In this document: positions 23,463 through 32,515 of the stretch, piece after piece
How positions within the stretch are numbered: the stretch's first letter is position 1
Layout: the number at the start of each line of letters is the position of its first letter
NCBI RefSeq assembly: GCF_003419895.1
Contig: NZ_QPMM01000015.1
Location: 49,864 to 113,863, forward strand
Direction of reading: 5' to 3'
DNA from: Chitinophaga silvatica
GTDB taxonomy: Bacteria > Bacteroidota > Bacteroidia > Chitinophagales > Chitinophagaceae
DNA length: 64,000 bases
The notes under the pieces: model-generated
What the model saw: the letters and a program-made list of their open reading frames with translations, nothing else
Databases searched by the model: none
Told to the model about the DNA's origin: nothing
Position numbers and translations under genes: made by a program

Positions 23463-23738
23463 ATGAAACCTGTAATCACTATAGAATATTGCCCGAAGTG
23501 TGGATGGCTGCTCAGGGCAGCCTACATGGCACAGGAGCTACTAACTACCTTTTCCGCAGAATTAGGTGGGGTAACCTTACAACCTAGTGAAACCAGCGGA
23601 ACGTATATTATGCGTTTAGACGATGAGGTGATATATGACCGGAGGGAATCCGGACACTTCCCGGAAATAAAAGCCTTAAAGCAATTAGTGAGAGATTTGA
23701 TTTGCCCGGATAAAAGTCTTGGGCATTCCGACAGGTAA
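23463..23738 (+). CDS. Rdx (SelT/SelW/SelH)-family protein with CxxC
   Basis: The 91-aa product begins MKPVITIEYCPKCGW. The CxxC right after the first beta strand, in a thioredoxin-like fold, defines the Rdx family; eukaryotic members carry selenocysteine at the second Cys. Here both are cysteines (Cys10, Cys13). The remainder (VTLQPSETSGTYIMRLDDEV and a Pro-rich GHFPEIKALKQLVRD) fits the SelW-like fold. A thiol-redox role is likely but the partner is unknown. It follows the MFS gene by 31 nt and may be co-transcribed. Confidence 0.88.
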   Translation: MKPVITIEYCPKCGWLLRAAYMAQELLTTFSAELGGVTLQPSETSGTYIMRLDDEVIYDRRESGHFPEIKALKQLVRDLICPDKSLGHSDR

Positions 23739-23742
23739 GTAT

Positions 23743-23801
23743 ATACGAATTACGAACGTCAGAACCAGTAAATTATTTTACCTGATATTCGTAATTCGTA
23801 T
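23743..23801. repeat. Hairpin repeat, copy B
   Basis: The arms at 23743-23756 (ATACGAATTACGAA) and 23788-23801 (TTCGTAATTCGTAT) are a perfect 14-bp inverted repeat around 31 nt. They resemble copy A at 16973-17038. The element starts 5 nt after a stop codon and ends 5 nt before the -7 box of the following gene, so it could act as a terminator, an operator, or both. Confidence 0.65.
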
Positions 23802-23806
23802 TTCTT

Positions 23807-23814
23807 TACATTTG
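23807..23814 (+). promoter_or_regulatory. -7 box of the outer-membrane protein gene
   Basis: TACATTTG matches TAnnTTTG exactly and ends 6 nt before the ATG at 23821. If used, transcription would begin at or within a few bases of the start codon, giving a leaderless or nearly leaderless mRNA. The expected -33 region falls in the right arm of hairpin repeat B. Confidence 0.5.
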
Positions 23815-23820
23815 CACCCT

Positions 23821-25002
23821 ATGTATAAAAACCTCCATATCATGGCTTTACTCCTGATCCTGGGAGTAGGAGCCAAAGCTCAGTTTATTGTTCGGGATAC
23901 ATCTACTGCTCCTTCTTCATTAAGCGATACAGCGTGGTTGCGTAAACGTAGTTTTTTTCCATTACCGGTTCTTGGTTACTCCCAGGAAAAAGGGCTGGAA
24001 ATTGGATTAGCTATGCTTTATTCATTTTATACAGATAATAAAAACCCCGACAGGCTAACCCGTAATTCAACCTTAAGCCTTATTCCGGCTATTACTACAG
24101 AGCATCAGTTTAAAGTAGATCTCAAATCTAATATCTGGACCCAGGGCAACAAATGGCATATTAAAAGTAACCTTCGATATCATAATTTTCCTTTGTACTT
24201 CTTCGGTATTGGCGATACTACGCACTATGCCGATCGTTCCCTGCTCAATAATACCCGTTACAAAGTACAGGTGGAAGGGGAACGCCTGGTAGGAGGAAAT
24301 TTCTATGTTGGTGCTTCTGTGTTATATCAGTACGACACCTATAGTAGTAAGGACAACAAAGGAATATATAATACATTGTCGCTGGTTGATAAGGATGGTG
24401 GTTATGTTACTTTCATAGGCCTCACCGGCGTATTCGACAACCGCGATAAGGAAAATTACACTCGCAGGGGCTGGTGGTTGAAACTAAATGTTGCCTATGC
24501 ACCATCTTTCCTTAGCAAACAACCCTTATTTAAGCTCGATGCGCAGGGAGCACATTTTATTCCTATTTCCCGTAAAAGTACCCTTGGCCTGAATGGTATT
24601 ATACAAACCTTACAGGGAGATAACCTTCCTTTTTATTTATTGCCGGAAATGGGGAATGATAATATGATGCGAGGATACTATACCGGAAGATACAGAAATC
24701 AGAATTACATGGCAGGGCAGGCCGAATACCGCTACCTGATCGACCCGAAACTGAGAGTACATTTAGGTTTTATAGATCTGAAACCTAAGTTTGCATTAGC
24801 TGCGTTTGCCGGTACAGGTACTGTTTTCGCGAATCACGACTTTCATTTCTCTGGTTTGAAGCCTAGTGCCGGAGTTGGTGTCAGATACTTTTATGATGAA
24901 AGTTCCAGGCTTACTATACGTATAGACTATGCAGTTGGAGAGAAGCATACGAATGAGCCTCGTCAGAAAGGCTTTTATCTTTCTTTGGCAGAAGCTTTTT
25001 AA
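23821..25002 (+). CDS. BamA/surface-antigen-like outer-membrane barrel protein
   Basis: The start is placed at 23821 because MYKNLHIMALLLILGVGAKAQ forms a signal peptide; the longer frame reads through hairpin repeat B. The product has 393 aa, mostly amphipathic beta strands (FKVDLKSNIWTQGNKWHI, GGNFYVGASVLYQYDTY) and the late conserved blocks of the bacterial surface antigen (D15) domain: FDNRDKENYTRRGWWLKLN, GYYTGRYRNQNYMAGQAEYR and GVGVRYFYDESSRLTIRIDYAVG. No POTRA domains are present, so it is not BamA itself but a small Omp85-like protein. Its role is unknown. Confidence 0.8.
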   Translation: MYKNLHIMALLLILGVGAKAQFIVRDTSTAPSSLSDTAWLRKRSFFPLPVLGYSQEKGLEIGLAMLYSFYTDNKNPDRLTRNSTLSLIPAITTEHQFKVDLKSNIWTQGNKWHIKSNLRYHNFPLYFFGIGDTTHYADRSLLNNTRYKVQVEGERLVGGNFYVGASVLYQYDTYSSKDNKGIYNTLSLVDKDGGYVTFIGLTGVFDNRDKENYTRRGWWLKLNVAYAPSFLSKQPLFKLDAQGAHFIPISRKSTLGLNGIIQTLQGDNLPFYLLPEMGNDNMMRGYYTGRYRNQNYMAGQAEYRYLIDPKLRVHLGFIDLKPKFALAAFAGTGTVFANHDFHFSGLKPSAGVGVRYFYDESSRLTIRIDYAVGEKHTNEPRQKGFYLSLAEAF

Positions 25003-25080
25003 TTAGTGTAAGGGTGATGGTTATGTGCTAATAATTTGTTAACTTTCAAGACATTAATCAGTACACCAAAACCATCGCAT

Positions 25081-26112
25081 ATGAAAAAGGTCTTCCTTTC
25101 TTGTGCTGTTTTGTTGCTATCCGCAACTACAATTACACTCAACGCACAGGATAATAGTGGCTCATCAACCCGCCCGCATTCCAAATTTTATCTGAAAGCA
25201 GCCGGAGGTTATTTTTTTAGCGTATCCCCAGGTCAATTTCCTAATGTTGGCCCATATCCTCCCCAGGATCTTAATACGCAATTTAACCCCTTAAATCCGA
25301 CGCACCCCCTGGATACTATCTCCAGAAAAGTTCTTACAGGTTCTTATGGAGCAGGTGTCAGAGGAGGTTTATCATTCGGGTATAATATCAATAAATACCT
25401 GGCTATTGAAGGTACATTTAACTACTTCCATAGCAAGAAAAATCTGATGACCAGGCAACAAACTAAATTAGCTGGTGATACCAGAATTTTAGGCTTCGTA
25501 GAATCTCATGGTTATGTTAATGCCGTTGATTTTGCTCCTAGTCTTGTTGTAAGCCCGGGTTATGAACGAATCAACCCATATGTTCGTTTTGGTTTTGTAG
25601 TACCGCTATGGGGTAGATTATATATTGAAACTGAAGCTGCTCAAACTTCCAATCCACCTGCAGGTTTGCCGGTTCCTCCAGGATCCCAGGTTTATACCAC
25701 CATTAGCCGTAAGGAAGAAGTTAAGCCTAATGTAACAATTGGCTTCCAGGGAGCATTAGGTGTTTCATTTATGGTCTCCAACAGGTTCGATATTTTTGTA
25801 GAAGCAGAATACAGAAATGTTCCTGTAAGAAGCAAATCAAAAGAGATTACCAGATATAATGAAGTAAATACACTGGTAACCAGCACAGGTACCCCAATCC
25901 AGGAATTATCCCACAGAGGGGTAAACGATCTTAGCGTAGCAGAAAAGAAAACTGATTATGTTACTACGCTCGATCAGAATTCCAACACACCAATAAACCA
26001 GCAAGGTACAGTTGTTATCTATAAGGATAATAATAAACCAGCCAATGACCTGAAATCATATATCAACATTGGCGGTCTGGGTGCAAATGCAGGAGTGAAA
26101 TTCCGCCTGTAA
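25081..26112 (+). CDS. Outer-membrane beta-barrel protein (OprF/Omp-like)
   Basis: The start is set at 25081, giving 343 aa with the signal peptide MKKVFLSCAVLLLSATTITLNA. The mature protein alternates short beta strands: FYLKAAGGYFF, GAGVRGGLSFGYNINKYLAIEGTFNYF, YVRFGFVVPLWG, VTIGFQGALGVSFMVSNRFDIFVEAEYRN, and a last strand ending GVKFRL. This is the layout of an eight-stranded Bacteroidota outer-membrane barrel with long surface loops. A TAACTTTC box at 25040-25047 may be its -7 element. A strong terminator follows. The function is unknown. Confidence 0.8.
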   Translation: MKKVFLSCAVLLLSATTITLNAQDNSGSSTRPHSKFYLKAAGGYFFSVSPGQFPNVGPYPPQDLNTQFNPLNPTHPLDTISRKVLTGSYGAGVRGGLSFGYNINKYLAIEGTFNYFHSKKNLMTRQQTKLAGDTRILGFVESHGYVNAVDFAPSLVVSPGYERINPYVRFGFVVPLWGRLYIETEAAQTSNPPAGLPVPPGSQVYTTISRKEEVKPNVTIGFQGALGVSFMVSNRFDIFVEAEYRNVPVRSKSKEITRYNEVNTLVTSTGTPIQELSHRGVNDLSVAEKKTDYVTTLDQNSNTPINQQGTVVIYKDNNKPANDLKSYINIGGLGANAGVKFRL

Positions 26113-26144
26113 TCTAATATAAACGCAATTTATTTGTAAGGAAG

Positions 26145-26175
26145 AAAGGGTGTCTCAATACAGAGGCACCCTTTT
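26145..26175 (+). terminator. Intrinsic terminator after the outer-membrane protein gene
   Basis: AAAGGGTG-T-CTC and GAG-G-CACCCTTTT pair around AATACA, an 8-bp stem with one mismatch followed by T4. It lies 33 nt after the stop at 26112. The stretch 26176-26394, between this terminator and the aldo/keto reductase stop, shows no frame or element I can support. Confidence 0.8.
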
Positions 26176-26394
26176 AGTTTGTAAATAATTCAAGTGGATA
26201 TCCGAAAGCAACTTCCAAATACCAATAATATTCTAAATAAGAGGTGTTGTTACTTTCTAACTGAACAGCCCTTCTGTAACTCAATTGTTAGCTTTCTAAT
26301 CCTCCAATAGGTCTTGAGTAACCCTGAATTCTATGTGTTGTTAATAGGCACTGCAGGAGCTATACGTATTGCCACCTCAGGAGCATAATTAGTC

Positions 26395-27345
26395 CTAATA
26401 TGCACTGGCATTATCAAGTAACTCAATAGCCTCAGCATTCAGATTCAATTGCACTCCAGCAATTAACTCTTCCAATTGCCTGGTGTTTGTAGCACTTGCA
26501 ATAGGAGCAGCCACAGTCGGACGGGTTAATAACCAGGCAAGCGCTACACTACCCTGAGTAGTATTATACTGGGCCGTTACCTGATCCAGTGCATTTAAAA
26601 TACGCATTCCTCTTTCATCCAGATACCCGGCAGCTTTCTGACCTCTCGCTTTACTTTTTGCTATATCTTCTTTACTCCTGTATTTCCCTGTTAGGAAACC
26701 ACTGGCCAATGAATAATAAGTGATAGCGCTGATGTTATTTTGAACACAGATAGAAGCGTATTTCTCTTCATACCCTTTTCTATCATATAAATTATATTCG
26801 GGTTGAAGCGTTTCATATCTGGGATAGTGATGCGTTTCACTTGCTTTCAGGCTATCCAGAATACGTTTAGGGCTCATGTTGGAGGTACCGATAATTCTTA
26901 CTTTACCCTCCTTTACCAACTGCTCATATGCCGAAAGTGTTTCTTCTACAGGGGTTGCTTCATTATCGTAATGCGTTTGATACAGATCAATATAGTCTGT
27001 TTGCAATCTTTTTAAAGAAGCTTCTGCTTCTTTAATGATATATGCTTTGGTTACATTGATGCCATCTCCCATGTCGGCACCCACTTTTGTAGCTACAACA
27101 ATCTTATCGCGTTTGCCACTGGCTTTAATCCAATTACCAATGATTGTTTCTGATTCGCCACCTTTATTTCCTGGTACCCATTTGGAATAAACGTTGGCCG
27201 TATCAATAAGATCAAAACCTGCATTAACAAAATGATCTAACAATACAAACGAAGTGGCCTCATCAACAGACCATCCAAATACATTTCCACCAAAAGCAAG
27301 TGGAGCAACTGCTAACCCTGATTTTCCCAATAATCTTTTTTCCAT
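26395..27345 (-). CDS. Aldo/keto reductase
   Basis: The 316-aa TIM-barrel oxidoreductase is of the AKR superfamily (Tas/YghZ-like). Visible motifs are MEKRLLGKSGLAVAPLAFGG, FDLIDTANVYS (catalytic Asp and Tyr near 47-55), VVATKVG (catalytic Lys near 85), LYQTHYDNEATPVEETL (active-site His near 124) and IIGTSNMSP. The end IASATNTRQLEELI binds the NADPH phosphate. It reduces aldehydes or ketones with NADPH; the substrate is unknown. It is a single gene, divergent from the efflux operon. Confidence 0.93.
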   Translation of the reverse strand: MEKRLLGKSGLAVAPLAFGGNVFGWSVDEATSFVLLDHFVNAGFDLIDTANVYSKWVPGNKGGESETIIGNWIKASGKRDKIVVATKVGADMGDGINVTKAYIIKEAEASLKRLQTDYIDLYQTHYDNEATPVEETLSAYEQLVKEGKVRIIGTSNMSPKRILDSLKASETHHYPRYETLQPEYNLYDRKGYEEKYASICVQNNISAITYYSLASGFLTGKYRSKEDIAKSKARGQKAAGYLDERGMRILNALDQVTAQYNTTQGSVALAWLLTRPTVAAPIASATNTRQLEELIAGVQLNLNAEAIELLDNASAY

Positions 27346-27490
27346 AATTTACTTTTTATTGATTCATTAAATAGGGGATTGTACATCCTAATTTACCTAC
27401 TTTATAAATGCAGAAACCAGATTAAAATTTGGTTAAAAAAATTATGACTGTTATCTTACAACCCGAGGTATTGAATATCTTTAGCTATAG

Positions 27491-27847
27491 ATGAAATTGT
27501 TTAGGCATATACTTTTCCTGTTGGTTGTTGTATTGGTATCACCGCAATGGCGTGCCAGTAAGGATTCTGTGCCTGATCATCCTCAATTTAATCTTAAGCA
27601 TCTCAACCATTTCTATTCCCACGCATGGGTTAAGCCATTACGTTATAAAGTTACCCTAACAAGATTAAAACGACGTCCTGTTGGGCTGAACGATTATTAT
27701 AATCACGATCGCTGCTTAACTCCATTAACTACTAATATTCCTTATTTCATTCCTTCAGATGATAAAGTTCTGAACGGATATTATTTTAATCCTTACTTAA
27801 GCGTTCCCGTTGCCCTTCGTAGCTGGAGAGGCCCACCCACAGCCTGA
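27491..27847 (+). CDS. Small exported protein of unknown function at the head of the efflux operon
   Basis: The 118-aa product has an N-terminal hydrophobic signal (MKLFRHILFLLVVVLVSP). The mature part is basic, rich in His, Tyr and Arg (HLNHFYSHAWVKPLRYK) and ends SLRSWRGPPTA-like (ALRSWRGPPTA). No family is recognised. It sits 46 nt before the TolC gene and is likely co-transcribed. A TATCTTTA box at 27476-27483 may be its promoter. The His-rich mature region could bind metals, which is speculation; a secreted accessory of the pump is possible. Confidence 0.6.
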   Translation: MKLFRHILFLLVVVLVSPQWRASKDSVPDHPQFNLKHLNHFYSHAWVKPLRYKVTLTRLKRRPVGLNDYYNHDRCLTPLTTNIPYFIPSDDKVLNGYYFNPYLSVPVALRSWRGPPTA

Positions 27848-27893
27848 TTTAATATATTAATTTTTTATTTAATTTATTTTTTCTGGCGATTTT

Positions 27894-29291
27894 ATGAACA
27901 AACATATTATCGCGGGGAAGCTGTGTTGTGCGTTGCTATGCCTTTTTATTTACACATCTTCTACCGCACAAACCGTAGCGGACAGCTTTTCGCTGCACCG
28001 GGCCATCGCGCTTACCTTAGAACATTACCCGGCTATTCAGGCTAAGCTCTCACAAGTGAAAGCCGGAGAGGCAAATCTTATAGATGTAAAACACAACTGG
28101 TACCCTTCAATGCGCTTGCATGAGCAGGTAGATGTGGGAACCGACAACAGCATCTATGGTTCCTACTTTACTATGGGAATAATCCCATCTACTTCCGGCG
28201 GTATCAGAGCTGCTAACAATAATGCTCTTATGAGCGGTAACATTGCGATGGCAGCCATGCAATGGGAGATTTACAATTTCGGTGCCTACGGTAGCCAGCA
28301 AAACGAAGCTAATAAAGCATTGCAGGTTACCAGGTCGGATCTGAGTAACCTGACCAACCAACTAACGGTAACGGTTATACAACAATATCTCGATCTTCTG
28401 CGATACAGCGCATTGCAGCAAATTGCTGCAGACAATGTACAAAGAAACGCAGCTGTTGTAAGAGCCGTAACAGCTATTGTATTGCATGGACTTAAACCAG
28501 GAGTAGATAGCGCCGTAGCAGGAGCTGAACTTTCAAAAGCAAGATTAAATCTGCTCGATATAAACAATAAATATCAGCAGGTAAGAGTGCAACTCTCTAC
28601 TCTTACCGGCCTGGATACATTGGAGATCAAACCCGATACACTTAATACCGGCAGGCTAATAACCTTGTTAAAACATCAGTTGGGCGATACGGTTAGTCAG
28701 CATCCCATGCTCCAGTACTACAAGTCCATCCTCCTGCAACAACAGGCAAAAGAAATAGTTATCCGGAAATCGACCTTGCCTAAACTGAACCTGATGGCTG
28801 CAGGATGGATGAGAGGATCGAGTGGTTCGTTCAACGATATTTATGATAAGAACCTCTGGAGCGGTTTAGGATATAGCAGGTATAACTATCTCCTGGGTAT
28901 GGGTATTACCTATAACCTGGTAGATCTAAAACGTACAAAGGAAAAAGTAGCAGTTCAGCAATATCAGTCTGAAACAGCTGCTAAACAACTGGAAACTGTT
29001 AAGACTAACCTTAATGGGTTGCTGCTACAATCACTGACCGACTTACGTACTTCAGAAGAAAAGCTTAAAGAACTTCCTGTGCAGTTGTCTGCAGCTCAGG
29101 CCGCGGCAAAGCAGAAAATGGCTTTGTATAAGGGGGGGCTCACAAATATCATAGATGTAACTACTGCCTTATTTGTTCTGAACCGGGCAGAAACTGATCT
29201 GATCCAGACCCGCGATGCTGCATGGAAAGCACTATTTAGTGCTGCTTACGCCAGTAATAGCATAGAACAACTTTTACCGGAATTGAACTAA
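27894..29291 (+). CDS. TolC-family outer-membrane efflux protein
   Basis: The 465-aa product has a signal peptide (ends SSTAQ, near residue 26). It has the TolC/OEP pattern of two repeats of long alpha-helices: HRAIALTLEHYPAIQAKLSQ, LTVTVIQQYLDLLRYSALQQ, then EKVAVQQYQSETAAKQLETVK and GGLTNIIDVTTALFVLNRAETDL. The trimer would form a channel through the outer membrane for the RND pump encoded 10 nt downstream. Length is typical of the family. Confidence 0.93.
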   Translation: MNKHIIAGKLCCALLCLFIYTSSTAQTVADSFSLHRAIALTLEHYPAIQAKLSQVKAGEANLIDVKHNWYPSMRLHEQVDVGTDNSIYGSYFTMGIIPSTSGGIRAANNNALMSGNIAMAAMQWEIYNFGAYGSQQNEANKALQVTRSDLSNLTNQLTVTVIQQYLDLLRYSALQQIAADNVQRNAAVVRAVTAIVLHGLKPGVDSAVAGAELSKARLNLLDINNKYQQVRVQLSTLTGLDTLEIKPDTLNTGRLITLLKHQLGDTVSQHPMLQYYKSILLQQQAKEIVIRKSTLPKLNLMAAGWMRGSSGSFNDIYDKNLWSGLGYSRYNYLLGMGITYNLVDLKRTKEKVAVQQYQSETAAKQLETVKTNLNGLLLQSLTDLRTSEEKLKELPVQLSAAQAAAKQKMALYKGGLTNIIDVTTALFVLNRAETDLIQTRDAAWKALFSAAYASNSIEQLLPELN

Positions 29292-29301
29292 ACGTTTTAT
29301 T

Positions 29302-32300
29302 ATGTCTCTTGTCTCTTCAGCATTGAAAAAGCCAATAGCTGTAATAGTTATTACAGGTGGGCTTCTGCTTTTTTCAGTGCTCTCAATATTTAAAATTCCT
29401 ATCGATATCTTTCCAAAGCTCAACCTCCCAACCATTTATGTAATTGAGCCCTACGGTGGAATGTCGCCTCAACAAATGGAGGGCTTTTTTGCCACCCGTT
29501 TACAGGACCAGTTTTTATATGTGAATGGAGTAAAGAATATTTCTACCAAGAATATTCAGGGGTTAACACTCTTAAAACTGACATTCTATGAAAATACAGA
29601 TATGGCGGAAGCCTCAGCCCAGGTAGCTTTGCAGGTAAACAGGGCTATGAAGTTCTTCCCTCCGGGTGCTTTACCCCCACAGGTAATGCGCTTCGATGCC
29701 TCTTCTTTACCGGTTGGAGAACTGGTATTCAGTAGCCCGAATAAATCCTTGAAAGAGATCTACGATCTGGCTGCCACACGTATCAGGCCAATGTTTGCTT
29801 CCGTACCCGGACTCTCAGCTCCTCCGCCATTCGGAGCTAATTCCAGATCTGTTGTTGTGAATGTTGATCCGCAAAAGCTGCGAAGTTTTAATCTCAGTGC
29901 CGATGAAGTAGTGGAAGCCATTGCCAAAAATAATGTAATGACCCCTTCCGGTAACATTCGTATCAATAATACAATGTATGTAACTACCATCAACTCCCTG
30001 GAAAAACAGGTTGCAGATTTTGGTAATATTCCTATCGTTACAAATGGCAATAACACTGTCTTTATCCGTGATGTGGCGAAAGTGGCCGATGCTGCTGACG
30101 TAACAGTCGATTATGCATTGGTGAACGGTAAACGATCTGTATATATTCCAATCGTGAAAACTGCAGATGCCTCAACCTGGGATGTTGTAAAAACACTGAA
30201 ATCGAAGATCCCGGAAATGCAAAGCCTTTTACCGGACGATGTAAATATCTCATATGAATTCGATCAGTCTGTTTTTGTAATCAATGCTGTAAAAAGCCTG
30301 ATTACTGAAGGGGCTTTAGGAGCTTTACTTACCGGCCTGATGGTACTATTATTCCTACGTGATCTGCGAAGCTGCCTCGTAGTTGTTGTAACTATTCCGG
30401 TGGCTGTACTTTGTGCCGTAATGGGATTAAAGATGGCTGGTCAGACTATCAATATCATGACACTTAGTGGTCTGGCATTAGCCATTGGGATTTTAGTAGA
30501 CCAGGCAACGGTAACGATTGAGAATATTCATCAGCACATGGAGATGGGAAAAAATAAACGCCGGGCAATCTATGATGCCTGTGAAGAAATTTCATTTCCG
30601 TTAATCCTGATTTTGCTTTGTATCCTGGCAGTATTTGCACCGTCCTTTATCATGAATGGGGTGCCAAAAGCGATGTTCCTGCCTTTATCGTTATCTATCG
30701 GCTTTGCGATGATAGCCTCTTTTTTTGCTGCTCAAACTTTAGTTCCGGTAATTGCAAACTGGTGGCTCAAAGATGTTAAACATGCACATGCTGGCTTAGC
30801 CCTGGATCATAATGAAGTGGTGGAGGTAAATCAACACCTGAAGCATGAACACCAGCATAATTTTAAACCATCCGGATTTGAACGCTTCAAACTATGGTTT
30901 ATGGATGTTCTGGAAGGTGGAATGAAAAGGGCCAACCTGGTAGTAATAGTTTATCTGGTAATAGGACTTGGTTTAGCGGGGGGATGCTACTTCTGGATTG
31001 GAAAAGATCTGATGCCTCATGTGAATACCGGCCAGTTTCAACTACGATTGCGAATGCCTGATGGTACAAGGTTGGAAAGAACCGAAGAAGGTTTGCATCA
31101 GGTACTGAATATTGTAGATAGCACGGTAAATGGCCATGTTGCTATTTCCTCTGCATATGTTGGGTTAATTCCCAGTAGTTATGGTACCAGTAACCTGTAT
31201 ATTTTCAATAGTGGTACTCACGAAGCTGTTTTACAGGTAAATCTGGAAGAAGATTATAAGGTTGATATAGAAAAATTGAAGGATGCTTTGCGTAAAGCTA
31301 TTCACGACAAACTTCCGGAAATGCGTATTTCTTTTGAGCCGATAGATCTGACAGAAAAAATTATGAGCCAGGGGGCCGCTACACCTATAGAAGTCAGGGT
31401 AGCCGGTAAAGATATGAAGCAGATATCGGGGTATGCCGATAAGTTGGTGAATGCACTCAGTGAAGTACCTTTTCTGAGAGATGTTCAAATTGCCCAACCT
31501 TTGCATGTTCCGGTAATTAGTATAGAAATAGATAGATTGAAATTGGCACAAATGGGATTGAATATCTATCAGGTAGCCCGTTCTGTTACTGCCTCTACGT
31601 CTTCCAGCCGGTTTACTGAGAAAAATCAATGGTTGGATGAAAAAGTAGCTTATACCTACCAGGTGCAGGTTCAGGTGCCGGAATATAATATGACAGCCAT
31701 CAATGATCTGAAGGAAATTCCTTTGGTAAAGGGGCAGTCGAGGCCTGTGCTTGCCGATGTTGCCACGTTTAAACTAACGGAAATGCCGGGAGAATACGAC
31801 AGGGTTGGTCCGCGTAGGTTCGTTACCGTTAGTGCAAATATTAAAGATAGGGATCTGGGTGCTGCAACAACAGCAGTGCAGGCAGCAATCAAAGACCTGG
31901 GAGATCCGCCCAAAGGTCTGATAGCTGAATTAAAAGGGGCTTCCAGCCTCCTTGTTGAGACATTGGATAGTTTGCAAAATGGATTGTTGATTGCTGTAAT
32001 AGTTATCTTCCTGTTACTGGCAGCCAATTATCAATCGTTTAAACTTTCTCTGGTTGTACTTACTACTATTCCGGCAGTAATTGCCGGAGCATTGATAGCC
32101 TTATTGCTTACCGGAGCTACTTTAAACCTGCAATCCTATATGGGAATGATTATGTCGACCGGGGTTTCGGTGGCCAATGCAATCCTGATTGTAACGAATG
32201 CTGAAAAGTTGAGATTAGAATATCAGGATGCGCATAAGGCGGCAGTAGTGAGTGCGGGGATACGCCTTCGCCCAATATTAATGACAAGCCTGGCTATGAT

Positions 32301-32508
32301 AGCGGGAATGATTCCCATGGCAAGTGGTTTAGGGGAGGCTGGCGATCAGACTGCCCCGCTGGGGAGAGCTGTAATTGGTGGCTTAATAGCATCGACCCTG
32401 GCGGCTTTGCTAATTCTTCCACAGGTATATGCTATTGTACAAAGAAAGGCAAAATATGAATCCCCGTCTTTAATGCCGTCAGATGAAAATTCAGGAGAAC
32501 ATAAATAG
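29302..32508 (+). CDS. RND-family efflux permease
   Basis: The 1068-aa inner-membrane pump has the usual two halves, each with six membrane helices and a large periplasmic loop. The first helix region reads KKPIAVIVITGGLLLFSVLSI. Helix 4 carries AIGILVDQATVTIENIH: the first of the paired Asp residues known from AcrB is present but the second is Gln. Helix 10 carries GVSVANAILIVTNAEK, where AcrB has Lys940 and this protein has Ala. The proton relay therefore differs from the AcrB type, and the VDQAT signature suggests a distinct RND subfamily. A His-rich cytoplasmic stretch near 495-520 (DVKHAHAGLALDHNEVVEV, HLKHEHQHN) links the halves. The substrate is unknown. Confidence 0.93.
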   Translation: MSLVSSALKKPIAVIVITGGLLLFSVLSIFKIPIDIFPKLNLPTIYVIEPYGGMSPQQMEGFFATRLQDQFLYVNGVKNISTKNIQGLTLLKLTFYENTDMAEASAQVALQVNRAMKFFPPGALPPQVMRFDASSLPVGELVFSSPNKSLKEIYDLAATRIRPMFASVPGLSAPPPFGANSRSVVVNVDPQKLRSFNLSADEVVEAIAKNNVMTPSGNIRINNTMYVTTINSLEKQVADFGNIPIVTNGNNTVFIRDVAKVADAADVTVDYALVNGKRSVYIPIVKTADASTWDVVKTLKSKIPEMQSLLPDDVNISYEFDQSVFVINAVKSLITEGALGALLTGLMVLLFLRDLRSCLVVVVTIPVAVLCAVMGLKMAGQTINIMTLSGLALAIGILVDQATVTIENIHQHMEMGKNKRRAIYDACEEISFPLILILLCILAVFAPSFIMNGVPKAMFLPLSLSIGFAMIASFFAAQTLVPVIANWWLKDVKHAHAGLALDHNEVVEVNQHLKHEHQHNFKPSGFERFKLWFMDVLEGGMKRANLVVIVYLVIGLGLAGGCYFWIGKDLMPHVNTGQFQLRLRMPDGTRLERTEEGLHQVLNIVDSTVNGHVAISSAYVGLIPSSYGTSNLYIFNSGTHEAVLQVNLEEDYKVDIEKLKDALRKAIHDKLPEMRISFEPIDLTEKIMSQGAATPIEVRVAGKDMKQISGYADKLVNALSEVPFLRDVQIAQPLHVPVISIEIDRLKLAQMGLNIYQVARSVTASTSSSRFTEKNQWLDEKVAYTYQVQVQVPEYNMTAINDLKEIPLVKGQSRPVLADVATFKLTEMPGEYDRVGPRRFVTVSANIKDRDLGAATTAVQAAIKDLGDPPKGLIAELKGASSLLVETLDSLQNGLLIAVIVIFLLLAANYQSFKLSLVVLTTIPAVIAGALIALLLTGATLNLQSYMGMIMSTGVSVANAILIVTNAEKLRLEYQDAHKAAVVSAGIRLRPILMTSLAMIAGMIPMASGLGEAGDQTAPLGRAVIGGLIASTLAALLILPQVYAIVQRKAKYESPSLMPSDENSGEHK

Positions 32509-32515
32509 TAAGAAA

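Noticed and set aside
26176..26394. Possible gene remnant before the aldo/keto reductase stop
   Set aside because: No frame of useful length or similarity to a known motif in either strand; left as plain spacer.
31231..31629. 132-aa frame antisense to the RND permease
   Set aside because: Shadow of the permease periplasmic domain; no signal, promoter or known motif.
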